From Apteryx mantelli (lineage: Eukaryota > Chordata > Aves > Apterygiformes > Apterygidae): a stretch of 64,000 bases of DNA. Below are positions 47,694 to 57,680 of this stretch, piece after piece (within the stretch, counting starts at the first letter, position 1; each line of letters begins with the position of its first letter). Position numbers and translations under genes: made by a program. The DNA lies in assembly GCF_036417845.1 (NCBI RefSeq), contig NC_089981.1:19798001-19862000 (forward strand). The letters are read 5' to 3'. The notes below the pieces were generated by a model. That model was not told the origin of the DNA and did not search any database. It saw only the letters and a list, made by a program, of their open reading frames with translations.

Positions 47694-48775
47694 GCCTGGC
47701 GGGGAGACCACCAAGCTTCCTTTGATTTGGACATCCTCAGGAAGCACTTGGGCCATGGGAGTTTCTACAGAGACCACCCAAAAGGGCAAGCTGCAAAACA
47801 GGCGGGACCTCTGTCCAAGAGGGTCCTGCTTGGCCCACTTCCTAATGCTGTGTGCATCGATATCAGTTCTTAGGCAGGGTGGGCTCCACTTGCAGAGAGC
47901 ATCTCAGGAGCACCCTGAGTCCCTGAAACGGGAAACTGGAAGGCGCCCTAGTGCCTCTCCCTCACCCTGAGAGTTGGCACCCAGCCTGTTGGTGCTACTG
48001 CTGACAGGTGTCTGCTCATGAGAACTCACCAAGAGTGACTGGGATCAACAAGAGGAGGATTTTCAAGAGCCTCCTCTTGTGCAGGGCGATCTCTTGCCTG
48101 AAAAAAAGGGAGCCTCGTTGTTATGAATGCTCCAAGTCTGGGGCAAAGCCCTTCCCAGGTGGATTTTCCTGTACAGGCGGCAGAGGAGCGAGTTTGGCAG
48201 TCTGCTGCTGCTGGCAGAAAGCTGACAGACCAACCCCCAAAAGGCACATGGTCTCTGTCAGCCCTGTTCCACAGGGCGGGCAGCTCTTCCGGGAAGAAAG
48301 TGCTCCAAGAGCACCTTTGGAAAAGGAGTTTCCATAAGCCAGGGAAATAAACAGATCTGGCAAGGGAAAACAGCTTTCTGGCAGTCTTTGTGCTGCGCTT
48401 GCTTTCTCTTTTGCTAAGGAAGGAGGCGTGCTTTCCCTGGAGATCCCCGGGATCTTTTCTGGGGGGTGTTTTTCCACCCAACAGGAAGAGGAGGAAGGAG
48501 CCTTGCAGGGCTCCTCTGCCAGAGCCTGCTGCCCAGACACATTTGCGAGGTGCTGTGCTGCCCCCCGGCCCCCTCAAAAGCGCACCCCGCATTAGGCTGC
48601 ATCTGCGCTGCCAACCCAGCCGGACACCCAGGCAGAAGAAACTGGCCTCATACCGATTCTCCAAGCACCGGCCGGGCCCGGCGGCATCCTCCGCCATGTC
48701 GCTGGCAGCGCTGCTGCCGGAGGAGGCTGTCGGTGCCTCTCGCCTCCTTCCACGGGGAGCTCTCCCCCTCGCCAT
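43448..48775 (-). CDS. SUN-domain protein, SPAG4/SUN3/SUN5 type, 10 exons
   Basis: Inner nuclear membrane protein of the LINC complex, binding KASH proteins in the perinuclear space and so linking nucleus to cytoskeleton. Exons, 5' to 3': 48775-48654, 48097-48030, 47109-47048, 46839-46799, 46556-46460, 45899-45815, 45499-45387, 44758-44600, 44242-44153, 43567-43448. All junctions are GT-AG with matching phases and give 318 residues. The nucleoplasmic N-terminus is short and Arg/Ala-rich (about 1-50). One membrane helix lies near 51-74 (LLKILLLLIPVTLAGVYCM). A predicted coiled coil spans roughly 85-160 (LREQAQEMQLLTEQTAHLSV). The SUN domain runs from about 170 to the end: GATIDRQRTSKSYEWED, NPPDTILQPDVSPGHCWPF, TISSAPRDFTVS, EEETLLGTFMYDEEKEAIQT and QSNWGNPEYTCIYRVQVHG. 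The paralogues of this type are mainly testis-expressed, with roles in sperm head shaping. The exact orthologue is not decided. Human SUN3 (357) and SUN5 (379) are somewhat longer. Confidence 0.93.
47660..47689. repeat. (TC)n microsatellite in SUN gene intron 2
   Basis: About 14 TC units between exons 2 and 3 of the minus-strand SUN gene, where it reads as GA repeats. Confidence 0.95.
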
Positions 48776-49600
48776 TTCTGGGGGAGGCCAAGCTCTCAGC
48801 TCAGCTGGACCCCTTCAGGCCCAGGAGTTTGGCTGGTGCACGGCAAGGCACCGACCCGATCCTCGGAAGCAAGGGGCCTGCTGAGAGCAGAGGGCTGCGA
48901 GGCCACCGCAAGCTGCTGCCAGCTGCCGAGGGACGGCGGCCCTGACCTCACAGCAGGCCCTGCCGTGGGGCGTGGTGGTGGCTGTGAGGTCACACTGGAG
49001 CTAGGTGGGGGGGGCTGGGGACACCCGGCGGGCTCTCCTCGGGCAGCGCATTTAGCCATAGGAGCGTGTTTGTTCCTCGTTTTGTACAGCCCTGGGGGCC
49101 CGGAGGGTCCCCGTGTGGGGGCACCGGATGTGCTGCGGGCACTGGGCAGCACGGCCCGTACCAGTGTCCCAGCGAGGTGGCATGGGGGCACAGGGCCTCC
49201 AGAGCGTGGGCCACGCGTGTCCTGCCCACCTGGGTCAGGGCCACCTCTGGCAGCTATAGGGAGCCCACGGGGCAGTGCGGGGGCTGCCGGTGCAGGGTCA
49301 AGCCAGGCTGGGTCTGTGCGGGGCTCCAGCCACCCAGCCACACTGGGGTGGCAGGAGGGGGAGTGGGGCCCTCGCGCCCTTGGGGCAGGACGGGACTTGG
49401 GGGCAATGCTCCAGGTGGGCCTGGGCCTCCCTCCCTCAGCCGACTCTTGTTTGGGGCTCCCACAGGCGCCGGGCATGGCCTTGGTGGCCATCGTGTACCT
49501 GCTCTTGCCCAGCTTGTACCTCAGTTGCCGCCCCCGCCTTCCCTTTGCCCTGGCCACGGGGGTCACCCTTTCCCTGCTACGGCCCTGCAGTGCTTGGGGT
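48776..49600. other. GC-rich upstream flank of the SUN gene
   Basis: GC-rich sequence that probably includes the SUN gene promoter. Long open frames run on both strands here (329 residues plus, 404 minus). Both owe their length to few stop codons in GC-rich, partly repetitive DNA, and neither resembles a protein family. Confidence 0.5.
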
Positions 49601-49815
49601 CCTGGGCATGTGGCTATGGAGGGACGCAGGCCCCAGGACACCCTGGCATCTGGGTATGGGGGGATACAGTCCCAGAGGGCACCCCAGAATCCTGGTATCT
49701 GGGTATGGCGAGGGTACAGCACGCTAGGACCCTCTGAGACCCTGGTATCTGGATATGGTGGAAGAGAGCCCCCAGGGCCCCCCAGGACCCCAGTGTGTGG
49801 GTATGGGCGAGGAGA
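49600..49815. repeat. Minisatellite, about 48-bp unit, five degenerate copies
   Basis: The core 'tggtatctgggtatgg' recurs, with variation, at about 49604, 49644, 49693, 49743 and 49792. Each is followed by a variable purine-rich stretch containing ccccagg-like blocks. In one frame the core reads SGYGG, but the array is more likely a non-coding minisatellite. Confidence 0.75.
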
Positions 49816-49857
49816 CACAGCCTGACAGGGCCTGCTAGGAGCCTGGTACATGGGGAA

Positions 49858-50037
49858 CACAGAACCACAGGAGGGTGGAGGTTGGAAAGCACCTGTGGAG
49901 ATGGTCTCCCTTGCTCCAGCAGGGTCACCTAGAGCAGGTTGCCCAGGACCGTGTCCAGACGACCTGTGAATATCTCCAAAGATGGGGATGCCACAACCTC
50001 TCTGGGACACCTCTTCCAGTGCTCAGTCACCCTCCTG
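49858..50037 (-). mobile_element. CR1 LINE 3' fragment
   Basis: Reverse complement of a CR1 tail. The left edge 'cacagaaccacaggagggtg' is the inverse of the element's 3' end, followed by 'agggtcacctagagcaggtt' and 'ccacaacctctctgggacac'. It is only about 180 bases long. Confidence 0.88.
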
Positions 50038-53000
50038 CTTTGAGCTTTAGACAGTGAAGTTTAAAACAGTTTGGGTGCTCAGTTCTGCTGCCCACATATA
50101 GTCAGCTGCCTGTTTTGCCTCCCCCCCAGGTGCACTTTACAAATCCGCCTCTGTTTGGAGTCACATCTGCCAGCCCTCCGTGTGTCTCAGGCCTAGTATG
50201 ATGTCCCAAGTTGCTTAAATAGGCCTAAGCTTAGGCAACCAAATCAAGCCATGGCTGTCCCCAACAGAAGTCTCTGAATATGAACCGGGGTCTAAACTGC
50301 TCTTACAGTCAGTAAAGATCTAGTAGACACAGCAACTCATCACACCAAACGTAGGTGCGTGTTTCAGGGTGAGCCGAACCGCTCTCTAGACTGTAGACTT
50401 GGCTGCGCTGACCAGCTCCAAGTTGGCTGCAATGGGAACTTGGAGAAGTACAACCTGTGTCGATACCTAATTACAGAAACAGAGATTAAGTGAAATTTTC
50501 CCCACCCTCTTGTCTCTTGCCCTGCCACATTCATAGCAGGGAGAATGGTGTTCAACTGCTTGGTTTCAATTTCTCAAATTAGCACTGCTCAATGGGTTCA
50601 ATAGTCTAGCCTCAAAGTCTTAGAAATGTGCTCCACTAACTCATGGCATGAGCCAGTGTAATCACAGTGGTCGATATGCACTACCAACTTACTGTATACT
50701 AGGAAGTTTCAGTCATACCCTTCTGAACTGTTTGTGCAAGTCTTTGAGAAGTTATTATTGTTATTCTGAAAAGGGGCACAATGTGCACACAGCAGAATCG
50801 CATGAAATCTGGGCCCTCACTGTTTCTGAGACAATTACTCAGTTTTTTAGAGGCACCTTACGACAGTCCTAATGAGACCATCTGAGATCTGGAACTCAGA
50901 AACATCTGAAGAAAGCTGTCCCTTGCGGCTTAAAAGAAACAAATACTGTCATGATGCTTTTCATCCACAAAATTTCCACTGTCTGTGAAGAACTATCAAG
51001 TTTACAGGTACATTCCGAGCTTCCAGGTAATAGGAATAAGTCCTGTAGTCCTCTGTGTGCGAAGGCTGAAAAAGAACAAGTTCTGTGTAGCTTAGCTGGA
51101 AGACAAGGAAGGGAAAGGTATTATTTCCAGTGATGCAAGAACATTAAAAAGCAAGCTATGACTACTTGTTCTTGCTGCAGTGTCTGACGCCAGTTGAAAA
51201 ATGGCACTTTTTTAATGGTAGAGTAAGTAAACAAACAAGGAGGGAAAAGAAGAGAAAGCGTTCTTTCTGTTCAAGACGGGCTGATTTGCAGTGCCTTTTT
51301 GGAATCAAGTAAGGGATCCATTGAGTGGCTAGCAGGTCTTTTCCAGCTCCAGTAATTTTTCAGTGCTTGGGTTTAGTATGTACACATGATTTGTCCTCAT
51401 ATCTATGTGCCTATAAGTTTTTACCTTTTCACAGACAATTCTGATAAGTCTAGTAGCAATTTATTTCTGGCTTATTGATTCCCAGTATAGATATAAGCCC
51501 TGCTGGCATGAGACTTTGAAAAGCATCATCCAGGAGATTTCCTCTTTGCTTTTATGTCCTGCCAACCAGTTCCTTGCATGAGTATAACCCATGTTCTACT
51601 GGGCTGGTTTTGCTTGGTCATCTTTTGCCATGCACACAAAGACTCTGCAAGCAGGTTACACACAGCTTAAGAGTAGACAGCAAGTATTTATTAGCTAAGG
51701 CACACACAAGATGATAGCTCAGACCAGCAGGCTACTGAGGTAGGCATTGCTGTGCTCCTGCCCCATCCCACTGAGGCTGCTGGCCAGGTGGGCATCAGCC
51801 AGGCTGGGAAGATGCAGCATCTTTCACCCCTGGGAAGGGGCTGAGCCTTCATCCTCCTGGCAACTCTTCTGATTTTCCCCTCAAGGTTTTGTAACATTTC
51901 AGGTCAGTATTCTTCCTCTTGGGCCCCTGAGTTAGCATCACCATCTCCACAATTTGACTGCTGTCCGTGTTTTCGTTCATGCGGCTTTAGCTTATGGACT
52001 CTTACAGCTCTTCAGCAGTGTTTTTGAGGAGGGCAAAGAGAAGGTCTCGCAGCCTTCCTGCAGGACCTTGGGTCCACGCTCAGAGCCAGGCAGTGGGCTA
52101 TGAGCAACCCAAGCAACATCTGCTCTTGCCTTACACAACATAATACTTAACCAGGCTGCAGAGAGATGTTTGTGCAGGGCTGGTCACTCCCTTCAGTGGC
52201 AAACCTCACTTTGGAACAGCAATGAGATTCAAAGTCAAGGTCTAGAGGGCTTGAAGTACAAACGGTGCCACCTCCTCTGCCTGGGCCAGGGAGAGGAAGG
52301 TGTCTGGGAAGGTAACATGCCTGCACATGGCTATGTATATGTCCTGTCAGGGATGGCCTTTTTCAGAAAACATGTGATGGGGGTGGCCACATTGACACCA
52401 TGTGTAGGTGGGAGGTAACCTGACCAACAACATTGCAGGACTCCATGCAGAGGCGCTTCCCAGCCATCGCCGCTTTGTCTCCAGCAGCATTTGTAGGACC
52501 CTCACAGCAGAAGACATGACTGATTCCCTCTTTCCTCCTCTCCCCCCATCACCCAGAACACACCTCCTGACTCTCTACAGCCTGGTCAGTGTCACCGCAG
52601 AATACACCCATACCTCTCCCTTCCCCAGGCACCAACCATTACAAAGCAACCTGACGCTCACTGGAGCTATGGACAGGACAAAAGCAACAGCAGGGACAGG
52701 GGAATTTCCCTCAACACCCGGGCTGAGTGCTCAGCCCTGACCATGACGACCGAGCAGGAGGAGGAGCAGTTGGTGGGCTCATGACTCCTAGGCCGGGATT
52801 ATGCACTCTTGCAATTATTGCCCAGATGAACATCCAGCTCAGCTCTGCGCAGAATGGACCAAAAGGGCAGTATGTGTCCTGGACCTGCATGGAGGCCCCA
52901 TTCACCTTTTTTTTCCAGCTGATCGTATCACTGCATGGCCATCGTTAGCTGGCCGCCTTCCTCCAGCAGATGGTACCTCTGCACAGGTAAAAGGGAGATT

Positions 53001-53780
53001 TTCTCCAGTCAGCCGCCCCCAGCACCTACGCGGCCTCCACCTGGATCAAGGCCAGCCATCCCCTCCCAGCACCATGCAAACCCTCCTGGGCACTTGGACC
53101 ATTTTGAATAGTTCTGCCTGTGGCCTGGCTTCACAAAGCCAGCTACAGTGGGTTTCATAGCATGGTCCTGATATGCAGAGCACAGGCGAGGGCATGGCAG
53201 CAGTGCGTGCAGACAGAGGGCAGCCACGCCGAGTCTCCTGGGATGGTGCAGGACTGTGCTGGAGGGAGCAGGCCAAAATAGCACAGCCTGCCACCGACAG
53301 CAAACAGCCCCTGGCATACGCCACTGCCACGCTGAGCTCATCCTGCTGGGGTGGGAGGAAGGGTCCAAAGTTGTGCCAGGGAAGGTGTCAGACCACTTAA
53401 GCAGCCTGGGTGATCTGTGCCAGCGCTCTAGGTCCTGCCCTGGCACCTTGCTGTACTACCACATGTGTAAGCACAAGTCAGGCTGTGGCTTTTAGTTACT
53501 TGGCGGTAGCCACGTCTTTTCCAAAAGCTTAGGGGATTTTCTTCTTGGCTCTGGGAATGTGACATAGCCCAGTGTTTTCCAAAGGTGCTCGAAGAAAGGC
53601 ACAGGTGCTTTGATGCCTTTCCAGGCTATTCAGCTTGGGTTACGCATTCCCTTTTGCTCTACAAGCCTGCCTGAAGGTATGTGGGCTAAGTCCGCTGTCC
53701 AACGATACCTTCTGGAAAGGAAAATACAAACAAGCAAAGTTGTTGCTAAAAAGGATGGAGGGGGTGTTATCACCTCACCC
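50038..53780. other. No gene recognised
   Basis: Unique-looking sequence with only short, unremarkable frames (longest 145 residues, at 53009-53446 on the minus strand, no family). No repeat array or RNA gene was recognised. Confidence 0.5.
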
Positions 53781-53965
53781 ACAGAATGACAGAGTGGTTG
53801 AGGTTGGAAGGGACCTCTGGAGATCACCTGGTCCAACCCTGCTGCTCAAGCAGGGTCACCTAGAGCCCGTTGCCCAGGATTGTGCCTAGATGGCTTTTGA
53901 ACCTCTCCAAGGAAGGAGACTGCACAACCTCTCTGGGCAACCTGTCCCAAATGCTGTTCCAGGCT
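53781..53965 (-). mobile_element. CR1 LINE 3' fragment
   Basis: Starts with 'cagaatgacagagtggttga' and continues 'ggttggaagggacctctgga' and 'agatcacctggtccaaccct', the inverse of the avian CR1 3' end. The minus strand still reads NSIWDRLPREVVQSPSLERF, the end of ORF2. Confidence 0.9.
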
Positions 53966-54849
53966 GTTCCACCATCACTTTCAGGGCCCTGGAGAAGGAA
54001 AGAACAACTCTCTGTTGCTCTCCCTAATAAATTATAGCCCACCACAGCAGTGCCATCAGACTCTCTTCCCTCTCCTCCTGGAGAGGTCCAACTTTGCAGT
54101 CCTGCCTGTGATGGAAGCTAATCGCAGGGCAGAAAAGCCTTCCTGCCACACACGGCCAACAGCTCTGGCCATCAGTGGAGAGCAGCAGTCACATCATGGG
54201 CCTTGGGCAGCTGCAACCAGCAGCACCAGTATGACGTGTCATCTCTGATCGCTCACGTGGAGCTCAGGCTTTCCCTCTGCAAACTCCCTGCTGGTTTTTA
54301 CATGCGTCTTTGAGTCCCAAAGCTGCTTCTCAGGACCAAGCGCCCCAAGTTATGTTCTCTAGGGACAGAAGGAGCAGGAGCAGGCCCACCTGGCAGCCAG
54401 AAGTTCCTTTCCTCAATGCCAGCTGCATCCTTCAGGGCTACAACAATCACCACAAAGAAATTTGGAGGCCGCATGGTTGACCCTGGAGACTAGTGGTGGC
54501 TGTGAAGTCAGGAAATAAGCTCATGTAGCAATTCAGATGATGCATTGCATCTCCCTTACGTACTTGCTAAAGAAGGAACAGCTCCTCAGTAGTACTGATC
54601 AGTGCTTTGGGAAACAGTGTCCCTGAGCAGAAGGAGGAGGAGAAGCTACCTCCTCTTTACTTTTAGGCTGTTGAGTGAGATGTTGAGTATGAAGGTCCCC
54701 AGCCCACTGAAAAGTCACTCTGCCCTGCTCCTATGAACACTTTAGATGGGATCACAACCTGGTCACACCGGACTGAACATGGAAGATACCAAGCAAGAAA
54801 TAAGACAGAGGCATGAAGGTTTTTTTAAAAAACAAAACAACACTCATCT
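53966..54849. other. 3' flank of the unit D OR gene
   Basis: No gene recognised. It is not homologous to the flank of the unit A and B ORs, consistent with the duplication boundary lying inside the OR. Confidence 0.5.
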
Positions 54850-55785
54850 TCATGGGCACATTTTCCTCCTCAGAAGTCTCCTCAGAGCAGCCTTCACCTC
54901 CTTGTTTCTCAGGCTGTAAATCAGAGGATTTGAAAAAGGGATCACTACCACAGAGAAAACTGAAGCCCACTTATCTTCATCAACTGCTGAACTAGAGCTG
55001 GGCCGTAGGTACATGAGGACAAAACTCACATAGAGCATCATGACAGTTGCTAGGTGGGAGGCACAGGTGGAGCAGGCTTTGCGCCTGCCTTCAGCAGAGC
55101 GCATCCTCACGATGGTCACCGCAATGCGGGTGTAGGAGGCAACGATGAGCAGGTTGGTGGTGGTCAGGTTGAAGCCCACAAACACAAACATCACAACCTC
55201 GTTGAGCCACGTGTCAGTGGAGGAGAGAACAAACAATGCAGGCCCATCACAGTAGAAGTCATTGATGACGTGAGGACCACAGAAGGAGAGCTGGAGCAAG
55301 GTGCTCGTGTGTATGATGGCATTCAGCATCCCCGCAAGGTAAGACCCGGTGACCAGGCACGTGCAGAGTCCAGGAGACATGACGACCCCGTAGAGCAGGG
55401 GGCTGCAGATGGCCACGTAGCGGTCATACGCCATGGCAGCCAGAAGGTAGACCTCAGACGTGCCAAAAACAACATAGAAGTAAAATTGCATGAGGCAGCC
55501 AGCAAAAGAAATGGCTCTGTGTTTTTCTGAAAGGTCCAACAGCATTTTGGGGCTGATAGTGCAGGAATAGCAAATGTCTAAGAAGGACAAGTTACTGAGG
55601 AAAAAGTACATGGGGGTGTGGAGCTGGGGGCTGACCCTGACCAGCACGATGATGCCGAGGTTTCCCACTAGGGTCAGTATGTAGGTGCCCAGGAAGAGGG
55701 CGAAGAGGACAGGCTTCAGGCGTGGGTGCTCTGTGAGTCCTGCAAGGGTGAAGTGGGTCACCCTGGTGCAGTTCTCATCCGCCAT
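54850..55785 (-). CDS. Olfactory receptor (class II), unit D, intact
   Basis: Odorant receptor GPCR of 311 residues with the same start context as the A and B copies (MADENCT, acceptor 18 bases upstream). Motifs: LHTPMYFFLSNLSFLD, MAYDRYVAICSPLLY, KACSTCASHL, IPFSNPLIYSLRNKEVK. Its first 245 residues differ from unit A at about 21 positions. These cluster in helices 3 to 6 (for example LMQFYFYVVFGTSEVYL against LMQLNFYGVFATAEIYL). The last 66 residues (ATVMMLYVSFVLMYLRPSSS onward) are only distantly related to A, and the DNA downstream is unrelated. The C-terminal part, with MYLRP and KAALRRLLRRK, is close to the OR consensus, so D may carry the ancestral end. Confidence 0.95.
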   Translation of the reverse strand: MADENCTRVTHFTLAGLTEHPRLKPVLFALFLGTYILTLVGNLGIIVLVRVSPQLHTPMYFFLSNLSFLDICYSCTISPKMLLDLSEKHRAISFAGCLMQFYFYVVFGTSEVYLLAAMAYDRYVAICSPLLYGVVMSPGLCTCLVTGSYLAGMLNAIIHTSTLLQLSFCGPHVINDFYCDGPALFVLSSTDTWLNEVVMFVFVGFNLTTTNLLIVASYTRIAVTIVRMRSAEGRRKACSTCASHLATVMMLYVSFVLMYLRPSSSSAVDEDKWASVFSVVVIPFSNPLIYSLRNKEVKAALRRLLRRKMCP

Positions 55786-56951
55786 TGGTACTGTCCTTAG
55801 TCGCTGCAGAGAGACATGGAAGGAAGAGGGTGAAAACAATGCTGGATGCAATTTCCACTTCAAAATATCAATGTGAAAAGATGACACTGCCTTTGAGGTT
55901 AAATGGAAAAGGAAAAAAGTAAAAGAATTGCTGATTATTCTCTTGCAGTGACAGTAACCTCTTTGGAAGAAGAAAAAAACGCAGCAGTTCTTAGAAATTC
56001 TTTTCCATAAGCATCCAACAAAGAAAGCAGGGTGTCACAACCTGTTCTGTGACCCCTGATTCCCTTCCAGGCACAAATCCAGTATCTACATGCGCATTTT
56101 GGGGGGCTCATGAGATGTTTCATAAATATAATAACGACAGCTGGGGATCATGCAACCTTGTTCATTTTTCCTATATTTTGATGCAGCAGCTACAGTGCCT
56201 AAGCAGTTCCCTCTCAAGGCTCCAGGTAATACAAGGTCCTATCACAAAGCGGAAGGGCATCTTGGAACTTAAAGTTCTGGGGAAAGGTGGCTGTGCTTTC
56301 AGGGTGGAAACTGGCCTCTCTTTATCTCTCTACAGACTAGGCAGAGTCTTTCCTTCTGCTCTTGTTTCCTTCATTAGAAGTGAGATTCATTGGACTACCA
56401 CACTATAGACAAGCTGGAGCCAAAGTGGCCCTCTGGCTTTCCTGGCGGTGGAGAGGATTGGCTCTTCTGACCTGTCATGAACTATTTCTCTTAGATTAAG
56501 AAGCCTTCTCCTCTGACGGTAGCTTGACTATGGGAGAGGTTTAAATGAAATGCTCGGGCTTTGAGGCTTGCTCGGTAGATGTCGAAAAGGAGACCAAGGC
56601 CAGCTGCCTCCCTGCACGCCATCGTGCACACCAAACAACTCCTTCAGCTAGACGCTTTCACTTTTAACCCTTTGACGCAAGACCTTTTGACAAAGGTTGC
56701 CAAGGTGGGTAAATCTTAAGGCAAATCTCCCCTTAATCATTTCCTTTCCAGTTCAGGGGTTTGGTCTCTTTTGCACAGCTGATGTGAAAGTGCTCAAGCA
56801 GACATCTAAAATATCTGTTGTTACGTTAGAAGTCCAGCACCAACTGTCATTAAATAATATAGATGTGATGAAACATATCTAATTAGAAACTTCTGTGCTC
56901 AGTCAAGTGAGACTACTCTCAGCTTAATTACAGAAGGGCATACTACTTCTC

Positions 56952-56970
56952 TAGTAGTAGTAGTAGTAGT
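56952..56970. repeat. (TAG)n microsatellite, unit D
   Basis: About six TAG units, shorter than in units A and B. Confidence 0.9.
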
Positions 56971-57261
56971 ACCCTTCAAATGCCCTTTCAGAATACTAAG
57001 GCATGCCTTAAGCTGTCATTTTCATAGGCTTTAGAAAGGATTTTCCAATGGGTGACAGAATGCCTACATGTTCCTCCAACGCAGGGCATGATACAATGCT
57101 TGCCTTACCCTTCCACTAACCTCTTTATTGCCAAGCTCTCCCCTTACCTGAGGAGGTGCTTGCTAAAATAAATTGGAGTCAGGCACTTCTGCAGTGTGCC
57201 TGACTCCACTTCACCTCCAAAGAAAGGTCTTAGCCATTTGGGGTAAATCATCACTTGAATA

Positions 57262-57680
57262 ATGAATATCTACAAGGAGGGAGAGTCCACAACCTCTCTG
57301 GGCAACCTGTTCTAGGGCTCTGTCAACCTCACAGTGAAGAAGTTTTTCCTCACATTCAGATGGCACTTCCTGTGTTTCAGTTTGTGCCCGTTGCCTCTTG
57401 TCCTGTCACTGCGCACCGCTGAAAACAGTCTGGCCCCATCGTCTTGACACCCTCCCTTAAGATATTTGTATACCTTGATAAGATCCCCTCTCGGTCTTCT
57501 CTTCTCCAGGCTGAACAGGCCCAGCTCTCGCAGCCTTTTCTCCTAAGAGAGAAGCTCCAGTCCCCCCTAATGATCTTCGTAGGCCTTTGCTGGACTCTCT
57601 CCAGTAGTTCCATGTCTCTTGTACTGGGGAGCCCAGAAATGGACACAGTACTCCAGATGTTATACCACGTGAGCCTCAAG
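57262..57680 (-). mobile_element. CR1 LINE fragment 2, unit D, 3' end deleted
   Basis: Same insertion as in units A and B but without its 3' terminal 120 or so bases, removed with flanking DNA by a deletion of about 340 bases. The remaining part shows the CR1 ORF2 C-terminal region on the minus strand. Confidence 0.88.

Noticed and set aside
48796-50010. Overlapping long frames of 404 (minus) and 329 (plus) residues
   Set aside because: They lie in GC-rich, stop-poor DNA with a minisatellite and run into a CR1. There is no family resemblance or splice context.
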